Assembly (NCBI RefSeq): GCF_051200875.1
Contig: NZ_CP195191.1
Span: forward strand, 1,550,001-1,614,000
Length of the DNA stretch: 64,000 nucleotides
Reading direction: 5' to 3'
DNA from: Pseudotabrizicola sp051200875
GTDB taxonomy: Bacteria; Pseudomonadota; Alphaproteobacteria; Rhodobacterales; Rhodobacteraceae
Position numbers and translations under genes: made by a program. Position 1 is the stretch's first letter; each line of letters starts with the position of its first letter. This document shows positions 50,529 to 59,006 of the stretch, in pieces. The notes beneath the pieces are model-generated. The model searched no databases. It was given only the letters and a program-made list of their open reading frames with translations, and was not told the origin of the DNA.

Positions 50529-51428
50529 CTAGCCCGCGAATTCCATTATCACTGCGCCGAGCGCAATCAGCGCCATCAGCGCGGTTCGCACCGGCCCGAC
50601 CTTGTCACCCAGAATGAGCCAGGCAATCAAGGCCGCAAATACGGTTGAGGTTTCGCGCAGCACCGCAGCCTCGCCCACCTTGTCAAGGCGCGTGGCCAGC
50701 ATGATGGCACCAAAGGAGAAGTAGGCGACAAAGGCCCCGATGATCCCGCGCCGCAGGAGGGCGGGAAATTCCGACGCGGGCAAGCGCACCCAGCGCCGGG
50801 CGGTCGCAAGAGGCATGAAGATGCCGTCGATCATGAAAAACCACGCGAGGAAGGTGAAAGGATCGGCCGTCGCCCGAATGCCCCAGGCATCATAGGTGGT
50901 GTAAAGGGCGACAAAGGCCCCGGTCGCAACGGCAAAGCCCAGCGCGGGGATCATGCGGTCGCGGTCAATGGTCACGGTGCGCAAATTCCATGCGGCCAGA
51001 CCAAGGATTGCCGCAACCAACAATGCAAGCCCAAACCACTGCCAAAGCGTATAGATTTCCCCAAAGACGATGCCTGCCGCGACAACGGCAAAGAGCGGAC
51101 CCGTGCCGCGGACCACCGGATAGACCACCGCATAGGCACCCCGGGTGTAGGTCATGGCCTGCAGGATCTTGTAGATGGTGTGGATCACAAAGGCACCAAG
51201 AAAGATCGGCCACATATGCGGCTCAGGCCACGGCACGACAAACAGAGCGAAGGGCGCGGCGATAATCCCATACGAGGCGTCGATGGCCGCTCGACTGAGC
51301 CAAGGATCATGCCGCCCCTTTTGCAAGGCGCCAAAAAGTGCGTGCAGGAAAGCGGCCAGCAGCGCCAAGGCAAGCGCAACATCCTCGCCTTGCGCAGTAC
51401 CTTCGAGGGAAAGAAGCCAATCAGACAC
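50529..51428 (-). CDS. EamA/DMT superfamily transporter (ftsY-yciB cluster)
   Basis: 299 residues, about nine to ten helices. LLAAFLHALFGALQKGRHDP opens the first repeat; YAVVYPVVRGTGPLFAVVAA and the end LIAWLILGDKVGPVRTALMA close each half. Substrate unknown. Unlike the EamA protein at 30285, it carries a long acidic N-terminus. Located between ftsY and yciB; a family 2 element separates it from ftsY. Confidence 0.87.
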   Translation of the reverse strand: MSDWLLSLEGTAQGEDVALALALLAAFLHALFGALQKGRHDPWLSRAAIDASYGIIAAPFALFVVPWPEPHMWPIFLGAFVIHTIYKILQAMTYTRGAYAVVYPVVRGTGPLFAVVAAGIVFGEIYTLWQWFGLALLVAAILGLAAWNLRTVTIDRDRMIPALGFAVATGAFVALYTTYDAWGIRATADPFTFLAWFFMIDGIFMPLATARRWVRLPASEFPALLRRGIIGAFVAYFSFGAIMLATRLDKVGEAAVLRETSTVFAALIAWLILGDKVGPVRTALMALIALGAVIMEFAG

Positions 51429-51453
51429 GTTAAGTACTTTGTGAAGCGGAGCC

Positions 51454-51530
51454 AGGGGGCGCTGCCCCCTTCCGCGTTTTGGCCGAGGCCAAAACGCTGA
51501 CCCCCGGGATATTTAGGGACAGAAAAAATG
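51454..51530 (-). repeat. Composite intergenic element, family 2 copy 4 (ftsY 3' end)
   Basis: AGGGGGC (51454-51460) with GCCCCCT (51464-51470); GCGTTTTGGCC (51474-51484) with GGCCAAAACGC (51487-51497); then CCCCCGGGATATTTAGGGAC and AGAAAA. Same order as at 38227, and the middle stem differs in sequence but stays fully paired. Ends next to the ftsY stop. Confidence 0.85.
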
Positions 51531-51532
51531 CA

Positions 51533-52618
51533 TCAGGCGTCGATCCCTACCAGGGCGCGGGCAAATTCATCCGGGTCGAAGGGCGCAAGATCGTCGATCT
51601 GTTCTCCGACGCCGATCGCGTGAATCGGCAGGCCGAATTTGTCAGCCAAGGCCACCAGCACCCCGCCTTTCGCGGTGCCGTCGAGTTTGGTCATGACAAG
51701 CCCGGAAACATCGGCAAGTTTTCGGAAAATTTCGACCTGAGTGACGGCATTCTGGCCGGTTGTGGCGTCCAGCACGAGAAGGGTGTTGTGGGGGGCTGTC
51801 GGGTCTTTCTTGCGGATCACGCGGATGATCTTGGCAAGTTCTTCCATCAGGTCGGCGCGGTTCTGAAGCCGCCCGGCCGTGTCGATCATCAGCAGATCTG
51901 CCCCGTCGGCCTGAGCCCGGCTAAGGGCATCAAAGGCAAGGCTGGCGGGGTCCGAGCCTTCGGGCGCTGTCAGCACCGGAACGCCGGCACGGTCGCCCCA
52001 GACGCGGAGTTGTTCGACAGCCGCGGCACGGAACGTATCGCCAGCCGCGATCACGACGTTTTTGCCTGCCGCCTTGAACTGGCTGGCCAGTTTGCCGATG
52101 GTCGTGGTCTTTCCTGATCCATTCACCCCGACAACCAGAACGACCTGCGGCTTTTGCGGATAAAGCGGCAAGGGTTTTGCCACCGGCGTCATGATGCGAG
52201 CGACTTCGGTCGCAAGGGCCGCGCGCAATTCCGCGGTGGAAATCTTCTTACCAAAACGCCCCTCGGCGATATTCGCCGTCACGCGCATGGCGGTTTCAAC
52301 CCCCATATCGGCCTGGATCAGAAGTTCTTCCAGACTTTCCAGCATGGCGTCATCAAGCAGGCGCCGCGGTTCATCGGCCCGTGTGCCCAAGACACGCCCG
52401 ATCAGTCCCGGCGCAGGTGACGCAACAGGTGCCGCAGTTGAGGCTGGTGAGGACGCGATAGGCTGTGCCGCGGGTTCCGGGGAAACCTGTTCTGGCGCCA
52501 ATGCGGACGGAGCTGTGCTTTCTTCGGTCTCGGCCTCGGCGACCAAGGCGTCGATGCCCTCGCCGATCTTGTCCGAGGATTTGAACAGGCGGTCCTTGAG
52601 TTTCTTGAAAAACGACAT
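51533..52618 (-). CDS. ftsY: Signal recognition particle receptor FtsY
   Basis: 361 residues. SRP-type GTPase that docks ribosome-nascent chains at the inner membrane. Short acidic A domain (1-70), N domain, then G domain with GVNGSGKTTTIGKLA (G1), GDTFRAAAVEQL, DTAGRLQN (G3) and TKLDGTAKGG (G4). Start MSFFKKLKDRLF at ATG 52618, whose amphipathic helix suits membrane binding; an upstream codon adds five residues. Followed by a composite element and a DMT transporter gene. Confidence 0.97.
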   Translation of the reverse strand: MSFFKKLKDRLFKSSDKIGEGIDALVAEAETEESTAPSALAPEQVSPEPAAQPIASSPASTAAPVASPAPGLIGRVLGTRADEPRRLLDDAMLESLEELLIQADMGVETAMRVTANIAEGRFGKKISTAELRAALATEVARIMTPVAKPLPLYPQKPQVVLVVGVNGSGKTTTIGKLASQFKAAGKNVVIAAGDTFRAAAVEQLRVWGDRAGVPVLTAPEGSDPASLAFDALSRAQADGADLLMIDTAGRLQNRADLMEELAKIIRVIRKKDPTAPHNTLLVLDATTGQNAVTQVEIFRKLADVSGLVMTKLDGTAKGGVLVALADKFGLPIHAIGVGEQIDDLAPFDPDEFARALVGIDA

Positions 52619-52684
52619 GACTGGGCTTTCCACAGCGGCTTTGTTCCCACCTAATCACTTTGGGCGGGCATGGAAAGGGCCGGA

Positions 52685-53383
52685 TCAGCCCTTTGGGAAG
52701 GTCCAGAACAAGATGCTTCCCCAGAAAATCAGGAGTTGGCCAAGGACATAGGCCGGCCAAAGGGCTGCCCCGAGAAGCGCCTTTAGTCTGTCAGTGGTGA
52801 CCACGAAAAGCCGAAGGGCCAGCAAAAGGTCCGAGGCAAGGAACAGCAATGCCCCGAGTTGGAGGTCGGACGTCCCTGCATTCGGTGGCAAGAGTATAGC
52901 AGCAATAGCCATGAGGGCGATCAGGGCGACATAGGCGCGCACAGGCCAGCGAAGGGCCCCGGTGCGGGGTGCAAGCCAGAATTCGGTTGAGAGAACCAGT
53001 GCCGCAAGGGAAAGAAGCGCCCAACAATGCTCGCCCGTGAAGGGGGCAAAGCCGAGGTCCGCGCTGCGGGTGAACAGTGCGACGGCATAGACCAGATGGC
53101 CCAGCCCGAAAGCCCCCATTCCGGCAAGGAAAGCCCCCGTGCCCGGGCGGGACAGGAAATAATCGCCCAAGACCCCAAGCAAAAGCCCAGCAGCCATGAT
53201 CCAGACAGCGTCGCCGGCCATCAGCGATGTCGCGAGCCAGAAAAGGGCAATCGGCGCAAGCGTGACCGTTTTGACCATCGACCGAAGCCAGTCATCTCCA
53301 TCGCGCCAGCTGTAGGCAAACCAGTATATCAGCCCCGCAATGGCCCCAAGACTGGCTGCCACGCGAAAGATAAGGTCGAACAT
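52685..53383 (-). CDS. Lysoplasmalogenase (YhhN/TMEM86 family)
   Basis: 232 residues, about eight hydrophobic helices. The motifs with conserved Asp are GLLLGVLGDYFLS and, later, GALLFLASDLLLALRLF, characteristic of the family that cleaves the vinyl-ether bond of lysoplasmalogens. Bacterial substrates are uncertain. Start at ATG 53383. Divergent from the AlkB-like gene over 84 nt, which might indicate linked lipid chemistry (speculative). Confidence 0.85.
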   Translation of the reverse strand: MFDLIFRVAASLGAIAGLIYWFAYSWRDGDDWLRSMVKTVTLAPIALFWLATSLMAGDAVWIMAAGLLLGVLGDYFLSRPGTGAFLAGMGAFGLGHLVYAVALFTRSADLGFAPFTGEHCWALLSLAALVLSTEFWLAPRTGALRWPVRAYVALIALMAIAAILLPPNAGTSDLQLGALLFLASDLLLALRLFVVTTDRLKALLGAALWPAYVLGQLLIFWGSILFWTFPKG

Positions 53384-53467
53384 GCTGCCCCCTTTTTTTC
53401 CTTGCTGTAGCAGGATGATCGTCGCTCTGCCATGTATCGGTCAGAATTTCATGCTAGAACCGCCGCC

Positions 53468-54502
53468 ATGAACCGCAGACCGCTTCCCCTTGCGCTATTT
53501 GCCCTTGTCGCGCTGACGCCGGTGCCATTGATCCTTGCGGGGATCTGGCTGGGCGAGGGCTGGGTGTGGGCCGGATTTCTTTACATGTCGGTTCTGGTCA
53601 TCGCGATCGACCAGATGATCCCTTATGTGGCAGGCGATGCGCCTGATGGCAGTGAGTTTCCGGCCTCGGACAGTGTTCTTTTGGCTGTTGGCTTGTCTCA
53701 TCTTTGGCTTTTCCCCTTGGCCGTCTGGGCAGTTGCGGGCGAGTCCGGGCTGACACCTGGCGGGCGGACCCTAGTGTTTCTGGCTGCGGGATATTGGATG
53801 GGGCAAGTTGCCCACCCTGCCGCGCATGAATTGATTCATCGCGGCAACAGGTGGCTGTTCTGGTTGGGGGGCGCAATCTATACAAGCCTGCTGATCGGGC
53901 ACCATTCCAGCGCGCATCGACTGGTTCATCACCGCACCGTTGCGACGGAAGACGACCCAAGCTCTGCGCCGGCGGGAATGGGGTTCTGGCAATTTGCACC
54001 ACGATCCTGGATTGGCAGTTTCCGGGCAGGTTGGGCAGCGGAAGATGCCCTTCGCGCAAGGCGAAGCAAAAATGGGGTGCATCCCTATCATGCCTACATT
54101 GGTGGCGCGGCTCTATCGTTAACCTCGGGGTGGATTTTAGCTGGCCCAGTTGGGGTACTTGCGTGGTTTGGGCTGGCCGCGCATGCCCAATTGCAGATGG
54201 CTTTGGCGGATTATGTTCAACATTACGGCTTGCGGCGTGCCCGGCGCGAAGATGGGCGTTACGAACCCGTCGCGAATTGCCATTCGTGGAACACACCTCA
54301 CTGGTTTTCCTCGGCCCTAATGTTGAACGCCCCTAGACATTCCGATCATCATGCCCATCCAGCACGCCCCTATCCGGCGCTGCGACTGCCTGATGATGCC
54401 CCCATGTTGCCGTGGCCCCTCCCCTTGGCTTGTGCCATTGCAATGGTACCCCGTCTTTGGAAACGACGGATGAAACCCCATGTCGCCAAATGGTCGGGCT
54501 GA
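53468..54502 (+). CDS. AlkB-like membrane di-iron monooxygenase/desaturase
   Basis: 344 residues with six hydrophobic helices and histidine clusters HELIHR, HHSSAHRLVHH, YVQHYGL and APRHSDHHAHP, which correspond to the AlkB boxes. Two canonical residues differ: the E-H of the second box reads AH, and the YxEHYG box reads VQHYG; the His residues are kept. Likely hydroxylates or desaturates an alkyl chain, substrate unknown. ATG at 53468; no rubredoxin gene is adjacent. Confidence 0.82.
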   Translation: MNRRPLPLALFALVALTPVPLILAGIWLGEGWVWAGFLYMSVLVIAIDQMIPYVAGDAPDGSEFPASDSVLLAVGLSHLWLFPLAVWAVAGESGLTPGGRTLVFLAAGYWMGQVAHPAAHELIHRGNRWLFWLGGAIYTSLLIGHHSSAHRLVHHRTVATEDDPSSAPAGMGFWQFAPRSWIGSFRAGWAAEDALRARRSKNGVHPYHAYIGGAALSLTSGWILAGPVGVLAWFGLAAHAQLQMALADYVQHYGLRRARREDGRYEPVANCHSWNTPHWFSSALMLNAPRHSDHHAHPARPYPALRLPDDAPMLPWPLPLACAIAMVPRLWKRRMKPHVAKWSG

Positions 54503-54564
54503 CGCAGAGGTGACTGGCGCGTGTCGCTTTCCCGTGGCACGATGCAAGGAAAGAGGAGGCCCCA

Positions 54565-54984
54565 ATGCATCTCTTTTCTCGCAGTTGTTGCGCGGTCATT
54601 GCCGCCATGTGGCCAAGCTTGGCGATGCCAGCCGAACCCTTGACCGGAACCCCGATGACCGGGGCAGAGTTTGAGGCCTATACGACCGGGAAAACGCTGA
54701 GTTTTTCGTCGTTGGGGCAACTTTATGGTGCAGAGCAATACCTGCCGGGGCGCAGGGTGATGTGGGCCTTTACCGAAGATATCTGCCGCCAAGGGATCTG
54801 GTACGAAGACGCAGGGCAGATCTGTTTTTCCTATGACTATGACCCGACACCTCAATGCTGGGTGTTTTGGCGGGACGCAGGCTTGAATGCGCTTTTCATG
54901 GGACAAGAAGACGGCACACGGTTGAAGGAAGTTGCCCAAAGCGCCTCACCCCTGCCCTGTGCGGGGCCAGAGGTCGGGGTTTGA
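54565..54984 (+). CDS. Exported protein of unknown function
   Basis: 139 residues; signal peptide (MHLFSRSCCAVIAAMWPSLA, cleavage near 22). The body has AYTTGKTLSFSSLGQLYG, then GRRVMWAFTEDICRQG, and QICFSYDYDPTPQCWVFW, with four Cys that could form disulfides. I recognise only a recurring alphaproteobacterial hypothetical pattern. AGGAGG lies 9 nt upstream of the ATG at 54565. Confidence 0.7.
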   Translation: MHLFSRSCCAVIAAMWPSLAMPAEPLTGTPMTGAEFEAYTTGKTLSFSSLGQLYGAEQYLPGRRVMWAFTEDICRQGIWYEDAGQICFSYDYDPTPQCWVFWRDAGLNALFMGQEDGTRLKEVAQSASPLPCAGPEVGV

Positions 54985-55054
54985 ACTTGACCCTTTCGAA
55001 CATTCCGAACCGCGCATCTGACCCTTTGAGTGTATGAATTTACTTTTTCGAACC

Positions 55055-56620
55055 TTAGAACAGGCTTCCTTGTTCCGGCGGTTTTGCCGGGCCCTTTTTC
55101 GGCGTTGACGCCTTTCCGCTGATTGCGGGCAGCTTTCCGTCATGGAATTCGATTTCGAGAGCAACAGCATTTTCAGCGTCGGCCCGGCGGGTCACGACCT
55201 TTCCATCACCGCGGATCACTGCATAGCCGCGCTTGAGCGTCTCCGTGTAGCCCAAGTTTGAATGAACCCGAGACAGAGCTTCCAGCCGACCGTGCTTGTC
55301 TTCCAACCGCTTCAGCGCAATGGCATCGAGCCGCTCTCCGATGTCTGAAAGCCGCTTTCGATCCCGATCAAGATCGCGGGCCGCACTGGCGAGAAGTCGG
55401 GCAAGCGAAGGCGCAAGACGTGAGGACCAATTGTCGTATCGCGCCCTGGCCTGATCAATCCGGCGGGTCAGACGCGACTCCAACCCATCGGCTTTGCGAA
55501 CCAGCATTTCCTGCCGGTTGGCGATCAAAGACTGCAAAGCCCTTGGCGAAACTTTGCCTGACTGGCGCTCAAATTCGCCCCGCTTGCGGCTGACACATAG
55601 CGTCAATCCAGAGGAAAGTCGCCCCGATGCGTTATCCAAGCGTTGCGCGGGTGATGCCAGCAACGCGTCCAGTCGCGGCAAGGCCCGCGCCAAATCGCGC
55701 ATTCTTTGGCCGCGCAGCGTCAATCCTTGCGCAAGCCCCCTCGAAAGACGCGCGGCCAGATCATCGACACTGGCCAAAAGCTCCAGTCGAACCGGCACGG
55801 CCATTTCGGCGGCCGCGGTCGGCGTTGGCGCACGACGATCCGAGGCATAGTCAATCAGGGTAGTATCGGTTTCATGACCTACGGCAGAAATCAGAGGAAT
55901 CCGGCTTTCCGCAGCGGCGCGGACAACGATTTCTTCGTTAAACCCCCAAAGATCCTCCAGCGAACCGCCGCCACGGGCAACGATCAGAACATCCGGTCGG
56001 GGAATGGCACCACCCGGCGCGATTGCGTTGAAGCCCCGGATGGCCGCCGCAACTTCGGGCGCACATGCCTGCCCTTGCACCGCAACCGGCCAGATCAGGA
56101 CATGACGCGGAAAACGGTCGCGCAGGCGGTGCAATATGTCCCGGATCACAGCGCCAGAAGGAGAGGTCACGACCCCGATCACCTCGGGAAGAAATGGCAG
56201 CGGCTTCTTTCGGGCAGCATCGAACAGACCTTCGGACTGCAAGGCGGCGCGGCGCTTTTCCAGCATGGCCATCAAGGCCCCCGCCCCTGCGGGCGAAACA
56301 TCCTCGACGATTAGCTGATATTTCGATTGCCCCGGAAAGGTGGTCATCCGCCCGGTGGCGACCACTTCCATTCCTTCTTCGGGGCGAACCTGCATCCGCG
56401 CGACCTGCCCCTTCCACGAAATTGCGGCAATGACGCTGCGGTCATCTTTCAGGTCAAAATACAAATGCCCCGAGGCGGGTCGCGAAACGCGCCCAACCTC
56501 GCCCCGAACCCGCACCAGACCGAACTCGCCTTCGATCACCCGTTTCACCGCCCCGGAAAGTTCCGAAACGGTATATTCCGGCTGATTGCCCTGTGGGGCC
56601 GCGTCTTCAAACATATCCAT
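55055..56620 (-). CDS. xseA: Exodeoxyribonuclease VII large subunit
   Basis: 521 residues, longer than the E. coli 456 owing to a C-terminal tail. N-terminal OB fold (about 15-110) with VRVRGEVGRVSRPASGHLY, and the catalytic region PDVLIVARGGGSLEDLWGF, followed by SAVGHETDTTLIDYASD. Long coiled-coil-forming stretch in the middle. With XseB it degrades single-stranded DNA. ATG at 56620 has AGAGGC upstream. xseB is not visible in the window. Confidence 0.96.
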   Translation of the reverse strand: MDMFEDAAPQGNQPEYTVSELSGAVKRVIEGEFGLVRVRGEVGRVSRPASGHLYFDLKDDRSVIAAISWKGQVARMQVRPEEGMEVVATGRMTTFPGQSKYQLIVEDVSPAGAGALMAMLEKRRAALQSEGLFDAARKKPLPFLPEVIGVVTSPSGAVIRDILHRLRDRFPRHVLIWPVAVQGQACAPEVAAAIRGFNAIAPGGAIPRPDVLIVARGGGSLEDLWGFNEEIVVRAAAESRIPLISAVGHETDTTLIDYASDRRAPTPTAAAEMAVPVRLELLASVDDLAARLSRGLAQGLTLRGQRMRDLARALPRLDALLASPAQRLDNASGRLSSGLTLCVSRKRGEFERQSGKVSPRALQSLIANRQEMLVRKADGLESRLTRRIDQARARYDNWSSRLAPSLARLLASAARDLDRDRKRLSDIGERLDAIALKRLEDKHGRLEALSRVHSNLGYTETLKRGYAVIRGDGKVVTRRADAENAVALEIEFHDGKLPAISGKASTPKKGPAKPPEQGSLF

Positions 56621-56686
56621 GCGACTTGCCTCTGTCCTTGGCTGACCTTATGACGCGCAGGAACCAAGGCCAAGGGGGGCGCACCC

Positions 56687-57949
56687 ATGAACATTCTGAT
56701 CCTCGGAAGCGGTGGACGCGAGCATGCCCTTGCCTGGGCTGTGAAACAGAATCCGAAATGCGACAGGCTGATTGTTGCCCCCGGCAATGCAGGGATCGCA
56801 CAAGTGGCGGAACTTGCAGATATCGACATGCTGGACGGCGCGGCCGTTGTCGAATTCTGTGGCGAGAATGCGATTGATTTTCTGATCGTCGGCCCCGAGG
56901 CGCCCTTGGCTGCGGGCGTGGCCGATGCGGCGCGGGATGCGGGTATTCTGACCTTTGGGCCATCGGCTGCCGCTGCGAAACTTGAGGCTTCGAAAGGCTT
57001 TACCAAAGAAATCTGTGACGCCTGTAATGCGCCGACGGCAGGTTACGCGCGGTTTGACAATGCTGCTGACGCGCGCGCCTATGTCGAGAAGATGGGCGCG
57101 CCCATCGTGATCAAGGCAGATGGTTTGGCTGCGGGCAAGGGCGTGATCATGGGCATGACCATGGAAGAAGCCTTGGCCGGAATTGACGAGATCTTCGGCG
57201 GAGCATTTGGCGAAGCTGGGGCCGAAGTTGTGATCGAAGAATTCATGGAAGGAGAAGAGGCAAGCTTCTTCATCCTCTCCGATGGTGAGAACGCCCTGCC
57301 AATTGGCACGGCACAAGACCACAAACGCGTGGGGGACGGCGACACGGGCCCCAATACAGGTGGGATGGGGGCCTATTCTCCGGCGCCTGTTTTGACGGAT
57401 GCCATTCAAAAGCAGGCGATGGACGAGATCGTCCTGCCAACCATCCGCGAAATGGCCCGTCGCGGCACGCCCTATCAAGGCGTGCTCTATGCAGGCCTGA
57501 TGATCAAGGACGGCCATGCACGTCTGGTCGAATACAACTGCCGTTTCGGCGATCCCGAATGTCAGGTGCTGATGCTGCGCCTTGGCGCTCAGGCCTTGGA
57601 CCTTATGCTGGCTTGTGCCGAAGGTCGCCTGGACAGCGCAAAGGTCAATTGGGCCGACGATCATGCCATGACAGTGGTCATGGCGGCCAAAGGCTACCCC
57701 GGCAATTACAGCAAGGGCAGCGTTATTGGCGGACTGGAAGGTTTGGCCGAAGACAGCTGGCAAACCGTTTTTCATGCTGGCACCAAAGAAAAAGATGGCA
57801 AGATCACCGCAAATGGCGGCCGCGTGTTGAATGTGACCGCCCGAGGCAACACCCTGCGCGAGGCACACGCCAAGGCCTATGCCTTGGTCGATGCCATTGA
57901 CTGGCCCGATGGATTTTGTCGCCGTGACATCGGCTGGCGCGCACTCTAG
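56687..57949 (+). CDS. purD: Phosphoribosylamine--glycine ligase
   Basis: 420 residues. GARS step of purine synthesis: joins glycine to phosphoribosylamine. MNILILGSGGREHALAWAV at the start, ATP-grasp motifs IKADGLAAGKGVIMG and the metal site in YNCRFGDPECQVLM all present. The gene ends 9 nt before a bestrophin gene with which it probably forms a transcript. ATG 56687 diverges from xseA across 66 nt. Confidence 0.98.
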   Translation: MNILILGSGGREHALAWAVKQNPKCDRLIVAPGNAGIAQVAELADIDMLDGAAVVEFCGENAIDFLIVGPEAPLAAGVADAARDAGILTFGPSAAAAKLEASKGFTKEICDACNAPTAGYARFDNAADARAYVEKMGAPIVIKADGLAAGKGVIMGMTMEEALAGIDEIFGGAFGEAGAEVVIEEFMEGEEASFFILSDGENALPIGTAQDHKRVGDGDTGPNTGGMGAYSPAPVLTDAIQKQAMDEIVLPTIREMARRGTPYQGVLYAGLMIKDGHARLVEYNCRFGDPECQVLMLRLGAQALDLMLACAEGRLDSAKVNWADDHAMTVVMAAKGYPGNYSKGSVIGGLEGLAEDSWQTVFHAGTKEKDGKITANGGRVLNVTARGNTLREAHAKAYALVDAIDWPDGFCRRDIGWRAL

Positions 57950-57958
57950 GGCAGAGCC

Positions 57959-58852
57959 ATGATCATCCGCGAGAAGCCCGGCCTACTGGATCTGCTGCTC
58001 GCGTTGCGTGGTTCGGTGCTGCCAAGGATCGCGCCAACCTTGGCATTTTTCGCCCTCTGGTCGATTGCAATCGTCTGGATCGACCGCACCTTCTTTCCTT
58101 TGGCCCATGTGAACGGCTCGGCCCTTGCGCTTTTCGGGGTGGCCCTTTCGCTGTTCCTGGGGTTCCGCAACAACGCCGCCTATGATCGTTGGTGGGAAGC
58201 ACGGAAGCTGTGGGGTGGGCTTATCGCCGATATGAGGAGCCTGCCGCGTGAGGCAGAGATCTTTCTGCCCGCCTCGGACAATCGGGACCAGCTGCTGCGC
58301 CTTGCTCTGTCGTTTCTCCATTTGCACCGCCTTCGCTTGAGGCGACTGAAGGTCGATGAGGCGGCAAAGCGGTGCTTGGAAAAGGCGGGCTTGCCGGACG
58401 ATGCAGGCCCGGACACGGCATTGACGGTGATGAATGCCCTGCTTGCCTCTGAGCGGAGCGAAGGGCGACTGGATGGCTTTGGAGCACGCACCCTGTCCGC
58501 TCGGCTGTCCGGAATGGCCCTGGCACAGGCGGGATGCGAACGCATTCAGGCCACCCCTCTGCCCTACGTTTATTCGCTGCTCGTCTTTCGCACCTCATGG
58601 CTTTACTGCCTTCTTCTGCCAACCGCGCTGCTTGGGCCCGCGGGCTGGCTTGCTCCGCTTTTTACGGTCATCGTGGCCTATACGTTCTTTGGCCTTGCAG
58701 AAGTGACGGAAGAACTCGCCCACCCCTTCGGCCTGACCGGAAAAGGGCTCCCCTTGGACGCCTTGTGCCGGGTTGGAGAAATCAGCGTGGCACCACACCT
58801 TGGCGAGACGCCCCCTGCCCCTCTGGCCCCTGTAGCATTCCGGCTTGACTGA
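57959..58852 (+). CDS. Bestrophin-family (UPF0187) membrane protein
   Basis: 297 residues. The bestrophin pattern FRNNAAYDRWWEARKLWGG (about 63-81) is clear, as is the membrane segment SWLYCLLLPTALLG. Homologues in bacteria form anion or cation channels. ATG at 57959, nine nt after purD. A family 1 palindrome pair follows the stop. Confidence 0.9.
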   Translation: MIIREKPGLLDLLLALRGSVLPRIAPTLAFFALWSIAIVWIDRTFFPLAHVNGSALALFGVALSLFLGFRNNAAYDRWWEARKLWGGLIADMRSLPREAEIFLPASDNRDQLLRLALSFLHLHRLRLRRLKVDEAAKRCLEKAGLPDDAGPDTALTVMNALLASERSEGRLDGFGARTLSARLSGMALAQAGCERIQATPLPYVYSLLVFRTSWLYCLLLPTALLGPAGWLAPLFTVIVAYTFFGLAEVTEELAHPFGLTGKGLPLDALCRVGEISVAPHLGETPPAPLAPVAFRLD

Positions 58853-58859
58853 GACCTGA

Positions 58860-58905
58860 CAATTTCCTTGGAAAGGAAATTGCAAAATTCTTTGAAGAAT
58901 TTTGC
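58860..58905. repeat. Double hairpin, intergenic element family 1
   Basis: CAATTTCCTT (58860-58869) with AAGGAAATTG (58873-58882), then GCAAAATTCTT (58882-58892) with AAGAATTTTGC (58895-58905). Same design as 23105-23150; where that copy has C in one arm, this one has T, with matching G-to-A in the other arm. Confidence 0.88.
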
Positions 58906-59006
58906 GTTCCGCCCCGGATCAGGCCTGCGTCCCGATAGGCTCTTGCGTCCAAGGTGATGCGCGCATAAGAAGCGCGCGCAATTTGCGTCCGGCGTGGGAG
59001 GGTCTT

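Noticed and set aside
58958..58980. GC hairpin upstream of lysC as a lysine riboswitch
   Set aside because: Far too short, and none of the L-box conserved blocks are present.
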